Assembly (NCBI RefSeq): GCF_023715225.1
Contig: NZ_JAMBNS010000012.1
Span: forward strand, 1-64,000
Source: Robertmurraya korlensis
Lineage (GTDB): Bacteria; Bacillota; Bacilli; Bacillales; Cytobacillaceae
DNA: 64,000 bases
Direction: 5' to 3'
In this document: piece by piece, positions 49,568-58,147 of the stretch
How positions within the stretch are numbered: the first letter of the stretch is position 1
Layout: each line of letters opens with the position of its first letter
The notes under the pieces: generated by a model
What the model was told of the DNA's origin: nothing
The model's database searches: none
The model's input: only the letters and a program-made list of their open reading frames with translations
Program-made: the position numbers and the translations under genes

Positions 49568-50899
49568 TTAACGGTTTTCTTCGGCTAATTTTTTGAGGGA
49601 AAAATGGGAGAGTCCGATTTTTTTACAAATAGTTAAATAGTGCATAAGGGTTAATAACAAAGCTCCTGTATTCAGACCTATGAGGATTCCCTCCATCTGA
49701 AATTCGCGGAGTGAGCCAAGCACGTACATAATGGTAAACTGGATAATCGATGACCATACGGTATGGTAAAACGCATCCTTCATCAGACCGAGACCAATCA
49801 AGTACGCCTGCATCGGTATGACAAAGAAATGAAGCAAGAAGTACGGCCAAAGAATCTGTAAATATCCAGAAGCGACCGACGATTTAAAAAACATACTGGT
49901 AAGTGGCTCAGCGAAGAAGTAACAAACAAGCATAGCTGGAATTCCATATAAGGCTGTTCCTTTTAGTACCTGCTGTAACAGTCGTTGAAGCCGGTTAAAG
50001 TCTCCGATTGCATATGCTTTGGAAACAGTGGGTATCAGCATAATCAACAAAGAATGCCCAATAAAGGCTGGGAAAAACCCAATCGTCATCGCTACCCCAG
50101 TGAGCATTCCAAATTGTTCGGTTGCCGCTTGCTCACTCACCCCTGCATGGACCAGAGCAATTTTTATAATGAAGGGTTGAACTGCATGTGTGAGCGAATG
50201 AAAGATCCGAAGTCCCGTTGTTGGGATGGAGACGGCCATCAAGCTCTTTCTTACCTCTTGATTAGGGAGAGCCTCTCTCGGTCTTCTTTTTAGCTCATGA
50301 TACTGAATAAAAAACGTATGAATTAAATAGAAGACGATAACAAACTCGCTCCCTACAAAGGTACAAAAGGCAATCAGAATTGCTGTATCCGTTTGGAATT
50401 CGAACAATTGGAAGAGAAAGACAAGCAAACCAAGCTGTACGAGCTTTCGAACGAGCTGAGTAGATGCAATCTTGCTCATTTGCTGTTTTCCCATAAAATA
50501 CCCACGAGCGATGGAAGAGAATGAAATCATCGGGATCAGTAGGATAACGAGCCAGCGCAAGAGCGGATGATACGTGTCAAATGTCGATATATACGGGAGA
50601 ATGATTGTGACAGCAGCAAGTAAGACAGAAGTGAAAATAATTGTTAGCTTAATCACATGCTGAAGCATGCTTTGGTGATAGCGGGCATCTTTTTCCGCAA
50701 TAAACTTAGAAATCGAAACCGGCATCTCAAAGCTTGCCAGCATAATAATCAGAAAAATGGTCGGCAAAATTTGCATATATAAGCCAAGTCCATGCTCCCC
50801 TAACTCCTTAGCTAGTACCATATTCGCAATAAACTCTACACACTCACCCATAAAGGTGGCGACAACCAACAATAAAGTTCCTTTCATAAATGCACTCAT
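49568..50899 (-). CDS. SpoVB/YkvU-like polysaccharide flippase (MOP family)
   Basis: A 443-residue MOP-superfamily exporter with about twelve to fourteen helices. The start STFMGECVEFIANMVLAKEL-type segment (here VATFMGECVEFIANMVLAKE), LASFEMPVSISKFIAEK, SIARGYFMGKQQM and FIGHSLLIMLIPTVSKAYA fit SpoVB-type lipid-linked oligosaccharide flippases; length is that of B. subtilis YkvU. Such proteins act in spore cortex or envelope polymer export. AAGGAG lies 7 bases before the ATG. Confidence 0.82.
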   Translation of the reverse strand: MSAFMKGTLLLVVATFMGECVEFIANMVLAKELGEHGLGLYMQILPTIFLIIMLASFEMPVSISKFIAEKDARYHQSMLQHVIKLTIIFTSVLLAAVTIILPYISTFDTYHPLLRWLVILLIPMISFSSIARGYFMGKQQMSKIASTQLVRKLVQLGLLVFLFQLFEFQTDTAILIAFCTFVGSEFVIVFYLIHTFFIQYHELKRRPREALPNQEVRKSLMAVSIPTTGLRIFHSLTHAVQPFIIKIALVHAGVSEQAATEQFGMLTGVAMTIGFFPAFIGHSLLIMLIPTVSKAYAIGDFNRLQRLLQQVLKGTALYGIPAMLVCYFFAEPLTSMFFKSSVASGYLQILWPYFLLHFFVIPMQAYLIGLGLMKDAFYHTVWSSIIQFTIMYVLGSLREFQMEGILIGLNTGALLLTLMHYLTICKKIGLSHFSLKKLAEENR

Positions 50900-51223
50900 G
50901 CTGTCTCTCCTTACATTTAATAGCTTTCACCATACACTATATGAGACAAGTTCTAAGAATATTTTAATTAATTACTTTGGTGGTCGAAATTTAGGGTCAA
51001 AAAAAGCAGGCAATCGCAGGGGATTGCTTGGGATAAAGGATTTGAACAGGACTTGGCGGTATTTGCACTTGGGAGTCCGAATGCTGGTGTATTCGGACAG
51101 GATAAAAAGAAATTACCTTTGGTAGTATGAATCAGATAGTTAAATGCTTACAAGTGTACAATTTGACAGTCAGTGTATCCTTTCGATTGCCACAACTAAA
51201 CTTAAAATCCTTTGTTTAAAAGA
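50900..51223. other. intergenic stretch with an inverted repeat
   Basis: No gene seen in these 324 bases between the flippase and the ABC-F terminator. It holds a perfect 8-bp inverted repeat, GTCCGAAT/ATTCGGAC (51074-51097) with an 8-base loop, inside purine-rich sequence resembling worn-out interspersed repeats. There is no T-tract after it, so it is not an obvious terminator. Confidence 0.5.
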
Positions 51224-51253
51224 AAAATAGCGTGAATACTCACGCTATTTTCT
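51224..51253 (-). terminator. ABC-F gene terminator
   Basis: A 12-bp stem (AAAATAGCGTGA against TCACGCTATTTT) with a short loop (GTAT), followed on the minus strand by TCTTTTAAAC. It lies 43 bases after the ABC-F stop. Confidence 0.8.
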
Positions 51254-51295
51254 ATGACAATTTATACTTATTCACTCGAAACCACAATACTCTTC

Positions 51296-53176
51296 CTATG
51301 CTAACTCCTCTAGTTGAGAATAAAGTTCTTCTACATGACCTTCAAGAGTTTCTTTTTCACTGTAAAGCTCTTGAATCATAGAGAGCTCCTCTTCCAACTG
51401 AAGCTTTTCGTTTAATTCTTTTAAATGGGCTTCCACTTTTTCTATCCTGCTCTCAATTTCTTCTATCGTCACCGTACTAGCCTTTTTAACGGTGTCTGTC
51501 ACCCTCGTTTTTTTGGAGGTGCCTGGTGTTTCTATTTTTTGAGGCTGCATCTCTAAAAGCTTTTGTCTCGCCCATTGGTAACCACCTGCGAAATAATACA
51601 GTTTTTTGTCTTTGATCCAATAGATGCGGTTAAAGAGCTTATCTAAAAAGTATCGATCATGTGATACAGCGAGGATCGTTCCATTAAATTCTTCTAACGC
51701 TTCCTCAAGAACTTCACGGGATTCAATATCTAAGTGATTGGTAGGCTCATCAAGAATAAGAAAATTTAAATCCTGATACATCATCTGCGCCAGACGAAGC
51801 CGCATTCTTTCCCCACCGCTTAGCTGAGATACTTTGCGAAACACGCTGTGACCATAGAACAGAAAACGTGCGAGAATATGTCTAGCTTCTCCTTCTGTTA
51901 CCTTTATTTCCTCTCGGAATAAGTCAATCACCGTTTCGTCCTTCTTATCAGGAAAAATATGCTGAGAAAGATAGCCGACTTTCACATTACTTCCAAGCTT
52001 CACTTCTCCGCTATCAGCCTGTTCCTGCTTCAGAAGCATTTTAATAAGCGTAGATTTTCCCGTTCCATTTTCACCAACCATCGCGACCCTTTCACGAAAC
52101 TGAATGTGGAGATGGGCATCCTGAAATAAAACTTGTTCTCCGAATGATTTATTTACTTCCTTCATGACCACCACATCCTTGCCACTTCGGTCTGCTACCT
52201 CCATCTCCAGATTCATCTTTTTACGATTCAGTATCGGCCGATCCAGCTTCTCCATTCTCTCAAGCGCTCTTTCCATATTACGCGCACGCTTATGAAGCCC
52301 CTCATTCGGCGGATTTGCACGATTCGCCCACTCCCGTAATCTTTTAATGGCTTCTTTCATTTTCTTAATCTTTTTTTGTTGTTCTTCGTATGCCTGAAAT
52401 TCCTTTAAAAGACGCTCCTCCTTCTCCTTCACAAAGACTGAGTAATTCCCGATATACAAGGTAATCTCCCCGTCCTCTAAATCAAGCATTTTTGTCACCA
52501 CATCATCGAGAAAGAATCGGTCATGAGACACAATAACAACCGTACCTTTATACTCTTTTAAAAACTGTCCTAACCACTCTACTGACATCAAATCTAAATG
52601 ATTCGTTGGTTCATCCAGTAATAATAGATCCGGGTGTTGTAACAGAAGCTGCGCTAAGCCAATCTTCGTTTTCTCGCCTCCGCTCAGTGACTGAAACGAT
52701 TTATCTAAGAGATGTTGAATGGAAAGGCCATTGGAAATACGGTCAATATTGGCATCCATTTCGTATCCGCCTAGCAGGGTGTATTGATCCTGTAACTGTC
52801 CGTATTTTTCTACGCTTCTTTCAAGCTCCTCTGCAGAGAGACTTGGACTCGCCATCTTCACCTCAAGCTCTTTCATTTGCTTCTCCATCTCTACCAATGC
52901 TGCAAATGCGGTTTTTAACACGTCCAAGGCAGTTATGTCAATTTGGAAAACAGGGATTTGTTTCAAGTAACCGATCGTTGTCCCTTTTCTCCAATGAATT
53001 TGACCACTATCCGGAATTTCTTCCCCGGCTAAAAGCTTAAAAAGAGTTGTTTTCCCACTCCCATTTCGACCAACAAGCCCGACACGATCTCCTTCATGAA
53101 TTTCTAGTGATAAGTTTTCAAAAATGGTGTTCCCACCAAACATTTTGCTAATGGAATTTACGCTTAAAGTAATCAT
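51296..53176 (-). CDS. ABC-F family ribosome-associated ATPase
   Basis: A 626-residue ABC-F protein: two ATPase domains on one chain and no membrane helices. Domain 1: Walker A GRNGSGKTT, signature LSGGEKTK, LLLLDEPTNHLDL. Linker (P-site tip region) about 255-310, basic and helical (KKIKKMKEAIKRLREWANRA). Domain 2: GENGTGKST, LSGGERMR, FLILDEPTNHLDI. A C-terminal coiled coil (about 560-626) follows a polar linker that contains a dispersed-repeat fragment. Such proteins rescue ribosomes from antibiotics or from stalling. The leader peptide and terminators upstream suggest antibiotic-inducible attenuation, pointing to a protection role; this is inference. Confidence 0.88.
   Translation of the reverse strand: MITLSVNSISKMFGGNTIFENLSLEIHEGDRVGLVGRNGSGKTTLFKLLAGEEIPDSGQIHWRKGTTIGYLKQIPVFQIDITALDVLKTAFAALVEMEKQMKELEVKMASPSLSAEELERSVEKYGQLQDQYTLLGGYEMDANIDRISNGLSIQHLLDKSFQSLSGGEKTKIGLAQLLLQHPDLLLLDEPTNHLDLMSVEWLGQFLKEYKGTVVIVSHDRFFLDDVVTKMLDLEDGEITLYIGNYSVFVKEKEERLLKEFQAYEEQQKKIKKMKEAIKRLREWANRANPPNEGLHKRARNMERALERMEKLDRPILNRKKMNLEMEVADRSGKDVVVMKEVNKSFGEQVLFQDAHLHIQFRERVAMVGENGTGKSTLIKMLLKQEQADSGEVKLGSNVKVGYLSQHIFPDKKDETVIDLFREEIKVTEGEARHILARFLFYGHSVFRKVSQLSGGERMRLRLAQMMYQDLNFLILDEPTNHLDIESREVLEEALEEFNGTILAVSHDRYFLDKLFNRIYWIKDKKLYYFAGGYQWARQKLLEMQPQKIETPGTSKKTRVTDTVKKASTVTIEEIESRIEKVEAHLKELNEKLQLEEELSMIQELYSEKETLEGHVEELYSQLEELA
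51491..51506 (-). repeat. dispersed-repeat fragment inside the ABC-F coding region
   Basis: GGTGTCTGTCACCCTC here is the exact reverse complement of 27783-27798 in repeat array B (16 of 16). It encodes part of RVTDTVKK in the linker before the C-terminal coiled coil. A second repeat-like word, GGTGCCTGGTGTT, lies just beyond at 51518-51530. Confidence 0.75.
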
Positions 53177-53215
53177 TATTTAACCAACCTCCGGAGTTTT
53201 TTATATACAAAAAAA

Positions 53216-53234
53216 CCATGGGAAAATCCCATGG
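53216..53234 (-). terminator. leader terminator 2 upstream of the ABC-F gene
   Basis: A perfect 8-bp stem (CCATGGGA/TCCCATGG), loop TTT, followed on the minus strand by TTTTTTTG. It ends 39 bases before the ABC-F start codon and so would stop transcription before the gene. Confidence 0.85.
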
Positions 53235-53255
53235 CACGAAAAATGTGTACGAAAA

Positions 53256-53278
53256 AAAGAGAGCGGAAAGCCCTCTTT
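53256..53278 (-). terminator. leader terminator 1 upstream of the ABC-F gene
   Basis: Minus-strand AAAGAGGGC pairs with GCTCTCTTT (one G-U) around TTTCC, followed by TTTTCG. It lies 40 bases after the leader peptide stop codon. Confidence 0.75.
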
Positions 53279-53317
53279 CATCCATACATTATTTGTGGAT
53301 AAGAGATGTTTCACTGT

Positions 53318-53443
53318 TTAGTTTGCTATGGAATTGCTAAAAAAGGGCAGACTTCTCCCGTTGTTCGCAAAACCAGCAAAAATTGCACGGACGATATACG
53401 TATAGTCCATCCAGAATCCGCGCATCAAAACAGCATTTTTCAT
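53318..53443 (-). CDS. leader peptide upstream of the ABC-F gene
   Basis: A 41-codon frame starting MKNAVLMRGFWMDYTYIVRA and ending LPFFSNSIAN. GGAGGTG lies 7 bases before the ATG, among the best ribosome sites in the region. A promoter lies just upstream and two intrinsic terminators lie between it and the ABC-F gene. This is the arrangement of ribosome-mediated attenuation, where drug-stalled translation of the peptide prevents terminator folding. No peptide family recognised. Confidence 0.6.
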   Translation of the reverse strand: MKNAVLMRGFWMDYTYIVRAIFAGFANNGRSLPFFSNSIAN

Positions 53444-53476
53444 CTCTTTCCACCTCCGTTTCAGTTAGTTACTTTC

Positions 53477-53505
53477 ATCATATTCATTCCGGAGCTGAAA
53501 AGCAA
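53477..53505 (-). promoter_or_regulatory. promoter of the ABC-F leader transcript
   Basis: Minus strand TTGCTT (53505-53500), 17 bases, TATGAT (53482-53477). Transcription would begin about 25 bases before the leader peptide start. It lies in the short gap after liaR. Confidence 0.65.
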
Positions 53506-53522
53506 GAAATTTATGTAAATTT

Positions 53523-54155
53523 TTACTTTACTAGCTCATGCTTGAACGCGTATATCACGGCTTGCGTTCGATCTTGTACTTGAAGCTTGCTTAACACATT
53601 ACTCACATGCGTTTTTACCGTCTTTAGAGCAATAAACAAGTCATCAGCAATTTCTTGATTGCTTTTTCCTTCAGCCATCAACATGAGGATTTCCATTTCT
53701 CTTGAGGTAAGCTCCTCATGCGGTGCTACATCATTTTTTTGGCGCATTTTCATCATCATTTTGCCTGTTACCTCAGGTTCAAGAACGGACTGTCCATGAT
53801 AGGTAGCACGTACAGCATTAGCTATTTCACTAGCCTTTGAGGTTTTCAACATATAGCTCGTTGCTCCCGCTTCAAGTGCTGGGTATACTTTTTCATCGTC
53901 TAAAAAGCTTGTCACAATGATGATTTTTGCCTCAGGCCACTCTGCAATGATTTGTCGTGTGGCTTCAATGCCATCCATTTCCTTCATCACTAAATCCATT
54001 AATACGATATCTGGTCTTAACTCTAGCACCATTGGAATCGCTGCTTTTCCATTATCCGCTTCCCCCACAACTTCAATATCTGGCTGCGCAGATAAATACG
54101 ACGAAACACCAATTCTTACCATCTCATGGTCATCAACAAACACGACTCTAATCAT
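53523..54155 (-). CDS. liaR: LiaR, cell-envelope-stress response regulator
   Basis: A 210-residue NarL/LuxR-type regulator: receiver with [10 protein letters not shown] and phosphoacceptor Asp54 in [12 protein letters not shown], then a C-terminal helix-turn-helix ([35 protein letters not shown]). It is the output of the LiaFSR system that responds to lipid II cycle antibiotics. The ATG at 54155 has AAGGGTGAG upstream and overlaps the liaS stop by 8 bases. It is the last gene of the operon. Confidence 0.94.
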   Translation of the reverse strand: MIRVVFVDDHEMVRIGVSSYLSAQPDIEVVGEADNGKAAIPMVLELRPDIVLMDLVMKEMDGIEATRQIIAEWPEAKIIIVTSFLDDEKVYPALEAGATSYMLKTSKASEIANAVRATYHGQSVLEPEVTGKMMMKMRQKNDVAPHEELTSREMEILMLMAEGKSNQEIADDLFIALKTVKTHVSNVLSKLQVQDRTQAVIYAFKHELVK

Positions 54156-55185
54156 TGCTCTCACCCTTCCTCATCAACGGGACCTTCACTTCTAGACGAG
54201 TTCCTTTGTTTTTCACACTAATAATTTTACAAGTTCCACCAATTTCAACTGCTCGCTCATACATATTTTGAAGTCCATAAGAACCAGCTTTCGATTCTTC
54301 GACATCAAAGCCAATCCCATCATCCACTACTCTCATAATGATAAAATGGTCTCGCTGGATGAGCAAAACCTCGAGCTCCTTCGCTTTTGAGTGACGAAGG
54401 ATGTTTGAAACAGACTCCTGAAGAATTCGAAAGAGGTGATCCTCTACCCCTTTATCCAGTGGAAACTCCTCTACCTTCCATCCTATTTCCATTGTTACTT
54501 TTTGTGATAGTTCGACTAACAGCTCCTCAATTCCTTCTTGAAGAGTTTTTCCCTTTAACGGCACTGGACGTAAATGAAGAAGAAGCGCTCTCATTTCCAA
54601 TTGAGACTGGTGAATCATTTCTTCGACCATTTTCATCTGCTTTGCTTCTCGGTCTTCACTTTCCACCTGCTTGGTTTCATTGATTGCGGACATCATCATC
54701 GAAGCAGCAAAGAGCTGCTGGCTTACCGAGTCATGAAGCTCTCTAGCTAACCGATTGCGTTCTTGAGAAATAATTTCTTGAATACGATTTTCTTGATCCT
54801 CTGCCTTCTCATTCGCCAGTTTCTGAGAGGCCTTCGCTTGTTCTGCAATTTGCTTTTGGATTTTACGAACTCTTTGGACAATCGGTTCATACGAAATCCC
54901 ATTCTCAATCTCGCTTGCGCGTCCTTCCTCAACTTCATGAAGAAGGTCGTCAATCGTTTGCATTTGTTTCCGCCAGTAAAACCCCGATCCCAAACCAAAT
55001 AAAATTCCAATTGCAATACTTACGCTTGGAAGAAAGAAGATGAACGGGATATCCATTAAATTACGTTCCCATAGCTCAGACCAATTGTAGACTGGAAATG
55101 CCATAAAAAATGAGACTGATAAAAAGATGAAAACCAATAGAGATAAACCGATCCCCCACACAATTTGGCGTTGTACGATACTCAT
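54148..55185 (-). CDS. liaS: LiaS, cell-envelope-stress histidine kinase
   Basis: A 345-residue kinase with two N-terminal helices and almost no extracellular part (an intramembrane-sensing kinase), a coiled coil, the HisKA_3 phosphoacceptor in [20 protein letters not shown], and an ATPase domain with VVDDGIGFD and [12 protein letters not shown]. LiaF keeps it inactive until envelope stress. The start overlaps the liaF stop by 4 bases (ATGA). Confidence 0.94.
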   Translation of the reverse strand: MSIVQRQIVWGIGLSLLVFIFLSVSFFMAFPVYNWSELWERNLMDIPFIFFLPSVSIAIGILFGLGSGFYWRKQMQTIDDLLHEVEEGRASEIENGISYEPIVQRVRKIQKQIAEQAKASQKLANEKAEDQENRIQEIISQERNRLARELHDSVSQQLFAASMMMSAINETKQVESEDREAKQMKMVEEMIHQSQLEMRALLLHLRPVPLKGKTLQEGIEELLVELSQKVTMEIGWKVEEFPLDKGVEDHLFRILQESVSNILRHSKAKELEVLLIQRDHFIIMRVVDDGIGFDVEESKAGSYGLQNMYERAVEIGGTCKIISVKNKGTRLEVKVPLMRKGESND

Positions 55186-55919
55186 ACTCGCTTCACCTCG
55201 AGGTCACCCACCAGCATCGAAGTGAATACCTTCACCTTCTGATCCGCTTTCTCATACTCGCTCGTTTGAACATGCAGTCGCTGGTTGAACAGCTTATCTC
55301 CTGTTACATTCAATATATTACTAGAGCCAGCCAAAACACTGTGATTCACGCAAACTTCAACATCGTACGGAACTTGAATCTGAATATTCCCGACTAATCC
55401 TCGTACAAAAATGATCGTCTCACCTTTTGGTAAAACGGTATAGCTTAGATCGATAATGGTGTCACCGATTCCGGTTTGGATATTTATATCATTCCACTCA
55501 TACACATGGTCTTTTGTTCTTTGTTCACCGAAAATAGTATTTTCAAATAAGGGCGTTTTTTTTACGATGGTTTCTGTTTGTGGTGCGCTCGTGTGTGCTT
55601 CGACTACCTCAGGCTGTATTTTTTCTGGGGAACGCTTAGACTTTGCAAATTGAATAATTAAATAGCCCAGTATCACAAACAAGAAGACTTTAATCGTCAT
55701 CATATTAAATACACTTAAGATAAAGAAGATCGTTCCTGCCCAAAACAAGAACTTGCCTGATGTTTTTGGCTGGCGCTTCCTCCCGATGTAGATCATTCCA
55801 GATGCAACAAGGAGGGAGAAGATCAGTCCACGATTAAAGAAAGTGACTTCAAGTAATAACAATACAATTCCAAACATAACTGCCCAGCTGAGAAGATCAC
55901 TCTTCTTTTTTCCTGCCAT
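55182..55919 (-). CDS. liaF: LiaF, inhibitor of LiaS
   Basis: A 245-residue protein: about four N-terminal helices (residues 10-90), a linker, and a C-terminal beta-helix-like domain (LSYTVLPKGETIIFVRGLVG, IQVPYDVEVCVNHSVLAGS) of the LiaF/YvqF type. It holds LiaS in the off state. A GGAGGA site precedes the ATG. Gap to liaH is 100 bases, with a hairpin (GAAGGCGTA/TACGCCTTC around 55952-55975) that could set different expression levels for liaIH and liaFSR. Confidence 0.92.
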   Translation of the reverse strand: MAGKKKSDLLSWAVMFGIVLLLLEVTFFNRGLIFSLLVASGMIYIGRKRQPKTSGKFLFWAGTIFFILSVFNMMTIKVFLFVILGYLIIQFAKSKRSPEKIQPEVVEAHTSAPQTETIVKKTPLFENTIFGEQRTKDHVYEWNDINIQTGIGDTIIDLSYTVLPKGETIIFVRGLVGNIQIQVPYDVEVCVNHSVLAGSSNILNVTGDKLFNQRLHVQTSEYEKADQKVKVFTSMLVGDLEVKRV

Positions 55920-56019
55920 GTTGATTCCTCCTCTCCTGTTCTCTAGACTTAAGAAGGCGTATGGACTACGCCTTCTAGTTCTTACTTTTTTTATCCATCT
56001 TCTAGAATATCAGTTTTCT

Positions 56020-56664
56020 TTACAAAGTAGTAGCTTCTTCTTTTTTCATTTCTTTTTCTAGTTTGGCGATGCGGGCATCGATGGTATTTCTGTAATACGA
56101 GCTATTTATTTTCTCTTCCATCCGATCAAGGTATGACTCAATTTCTTGAAAGCGCGAAACGGATGAGTTGGAATAGTTGTCGTTGTCTAGCACTTTATTC
56201 ATTTGGTAGTGGGCACGAGATAGGTTTTCTCTTCCCATCAATTCCATGCGGCGTATATGCATATCTTTTAACTTATGCTTCATTTCCTCGTATTTTTGCT
56301 CTAGCTCTTGCAATTGATTTTCCGTGTAACGAAGGGATTCACTTAACCGTGCTGCTCTCTCTTCGTATTGAAGCTGTTCCGCACTGGCGAATGTATAAAG
56401 CTCTGTTTCACCTGCGTTTTGTGCTACTTCCGCTTGGTATTTTCTCTTTTCAGCCAGTTCCTGCGCATGCTTCCATTCACGAGTAAACCCGTCACGCAAC
56501 GTATATTGTCTTTCAACTAGCTTTCTTACTTTTTCTGTTTCCAATTCGCATTCACGTAAATACTGGTTCAGCATCGCAATCGGGTTTTTGTTTTCCTTTT
56601 GTTCTAGTGCTTCATTTAAATCGGCTACAATTGTGTTTTTTAATCGAGTAAATAAGTTTGACAT
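56020..56664 (-). CDS. liaH: LiaH, PspA-family membrane-protection protein
   Basis: A 214-residue PspA/IM30 homologue, entirely helical coiled coil: FTRLKNTIVADLNEALEQKE and NPIAMLNQYLRECELETEKV at the N terminus, long charged helices after. LiaH forms large rings that support a damaged membrane and is anchored by LiaI. It follows liaI by 23 bases. Confidence 0.92.
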   Translation of the reverse strand: MSNLFTRLKNTIVADLNEALEQKENKNPIAMLNQYLRECELETEKVRKLVERQYTLRDGFTREWKHAQELAEKRKYQAEVAQNAGETELYTFASAEQLQYEERAARLSESLRYTENQLQELEQKYEEMKHKLKDMHIRRMELMGRENLSRAHYQMNKVLDNDNYSNSSVSRFQEIESYLDRMEEKINSSYYRNTIDARIAKLEKEMKKEEATTL

Positions 56665-56687
56665 AAATATCTCTCCTCTTATTAAAA

Positions 56688-57032
56688 TTAGTTTTTATTT
56701 AGTTCAGACCATTGCTTTTCAAAGTTTTGAAAAGGGTCATTTGAAACGGTTTCTTTCACTTTTGTTTCATTAAATTTTTTATATACCACATAGAGAATAT
56801 AAGCAGCGACAATTCCAACGATCGCCGGTGCGTTAGAGATGGATGCCATCAGGAGAATGAATCCTAAGATTCCTAACCCAATTTTCATCCCCGTCGAATC
56901 TGTCTTTAAAAACTGTTTAAACACAAAGTACAGAATCGCCATGCTGACTACTAACCCTACCAATGGACCAAGATTTGCTAATAAAACTAACGCTGCAATG
57001 CCTCCTATTAAAAGCAACCCGAATTTTTTCAT
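56688..57032 (-). CDS. liaI: LiaI-like small membrane protein
   Basis: A 114-residue protein with three or four short hydrophobic segments (FGLLLIGGIAALVLLANLGP, GLVVSMAILYFVFKQFL, IGLGILGFILLMASI, IVGIVAAYILYVVYKKF) and a charged cytoplasmic tail. Its size and place before liaH match LiaI, which recruits LiaH to the membrane. GGGAGG lies before the ATG. First gene of the lia operon. Confidence 0.82.
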   Translation of the reverse strand: MKKFGLLLIGGIAALVLLANLGPLVGLVVSMAILYFVFKQFLKTDSTGMKIGLGILGFILLMASISNAPAIVGIVAAYILYVVYKKFNETKVKETVSNDPFQNFEKQWSELNKN

Positions 57033-57058
57033 TTGTTGTTGCCTCCCTTCTTGATATC

Positions 57059-57087
57059 ATCTTACCTAGATTTCGAATTTCTCATAA
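57059..57087 (-). promoter_or_regulatory. lia operon promoter
   Basis: Minus strand TTATGA (57087-57082), 17 bases, TAAGAT (57064-57059). Just upstream lies AAGCTTAAGCTC (57090-57101), an inverted-repeat-like word at the distance expected for a LiaR site; the match to the published LiaR box was not tested. Confidence 0.55.
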
Positions 57088-57213
57088 CGAGCTTAAGCTT
57101 GATTTTCATATACGACTTGAGGCTTAGTGGGTGGTAGGACTGTTGATAAATCGCGGGTTTGAGGGTGCCGTTGGGCAGAGGAAACTCGTTATGGATGAGG
57201 ATTTCAAATAAAA

Positions 57214-57235
57214 AAGCCGGAGTTTCCCCCGACTT
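57214..57235 (-). terminator. terminator of the CAP/LysM gene
   Basis: AAGTCGGGG pairs with CTCCGGCTT (one wobble) around a short loop, then TTTTTTATTT on the minus strand. Confidence 0.85.
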
Positions 57236-57238
57236 GCC

Positions 57239-57853
57239 CTACTTCGATATAAACATTTGTGTCCAGTAATGCTGTTTGGATCCGCCTTGTGCATATCCGA
57301 CTCCGATATGCGTATAGCCTGAGCTCAGAATGTTTTTACGGTGACCTTCACTGTTCATCCAGGCTGTCACTACCTCTTGCGGTGTTCGTTGACCAGCTGC
57401 AATGTTTTCTCCTGCACTACGATACGAAATTCCGAAGTTTTTCATCATATCAAATGGCGATCCGTATGTAGGGCTTGTGTGAGAAAAATAGTTTCGGTCT
57501 CTCATGTCAGCTGATTTGTAACGCGCTACACGTGCTAGTTCCCAGTCCGCAACCAGAGGCTTTAATCCATACTTGGCACGTTCTTGGTTCGTCAATTGAA
57601 CCACTTGATTTTCAATGGACTTCGTCGCATCATAATTCGGAATGTTTACCTTTTGACCTGGATAGATTAGAGCTGGATTCTTGAATTGTGGGTTCATTTG
57701 AATAATTTCAGACAATCCCACTTGATAGCGAACCGCAATTTTCCATAAGCTATCTCCCGGTTGGACCGTATACACTTGTTGTGCGAACGAATTTGTAGGG
57801 ATAACGACCAATGACAGCAATAGAACAATTCCTAAGAATAGCTTTTTAAGCAT
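57239..57853 (-). CDS. secreted LysM plus CAP-domain protein (YkwD-like)
   Basis: A 204-residue secreted protein: signal peptide (about 1-25), one LysM domain (YTVQPGDSLWKIAVRYQVGL) that binds peptidoglycan or chitin-like glycans, then a CAP/SCP domain (LTNQERAKYGLKPL, YFSHTSPTYGSPFDMM, AGENIAAGQRTP, WMNSEGHRKNIL, HIGVGYA) with the conserved His and Glu residues. Related to YkwD and SafA-like coat or wall proteins; exact role unknown. The start at 57853 has AGGAGGTGG upstream. Confidence 0.9.
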   Translation of the reverse strand: MLKKLFLGIVLLLSLVVIPTNSFAQQVYTVQPGDSLWKIAVRYQVGLSEIIQMNPQFKNPALIYPGQKVNIPNYDATKSIENQVVQLTNQERAKYGLKPLVADWELARVARYKSADMRDRNYFSHTSPTYGSPFDMMKNFGISYRSAGENIAAGQRTPQEVVTAWMNSEGHRKNILSSGYTHIGVGYAQGGSKQHYWTQMFISK

Positions 57854-57974
57854 ATATACCACCTCCTAACAATAATAGAATTCATCTTCCTCCTCTAAAA
57901 AAATCAAGGAGAATGTTTCCAAATTGGAAAAGATTCATCGTTCCCTTCATATAGTGTGTAAAGGAGGGATTTCT

Positions 57975-58109
57975 ATGGGTTTGATGTGGGTAACAACCGT
58001 TGGATTGGCTATTTGCTTAGGAATTGTTGGTGGTGTGTTTATTTATTATCTAAGAACAGCACTTGATTCAGAGGATGCACATCGAATTGATCCCGCTCCA
58101 AAAGAATAG
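57975..58109 (+). CDS. tiny single-pass membrane protein
   Basis: Forty-four residues: one helix (MWVTTVGLAICLGIVGGVFI) and an acidic tail (LDSEDAHRIDPAPKE). AAAGGAGGG lies 6 bases before the ATG. Divergent from the CAP gene, monocistronic with a shared terminator. No family recognised. Confidence 0.6.
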   Translation: MGLMWVTTVGLAICLGIVGGVFIYYLRTALDSEDAHRIDPAPKE

Positions 58110-58115
58110 AAATAA

Positions 58116-58147
58116 GTGGCTCGACTCTCTATCGGGCCATTTTTTTA
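58116..58147. terminator. bidirectional terminator
   Basis: TGGCTCGA/TCGGGCCA, 8-bp stem with one mismatch, followed by TTTTTTT on the plus strand, between convergent genes. Confidence 0.75.
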
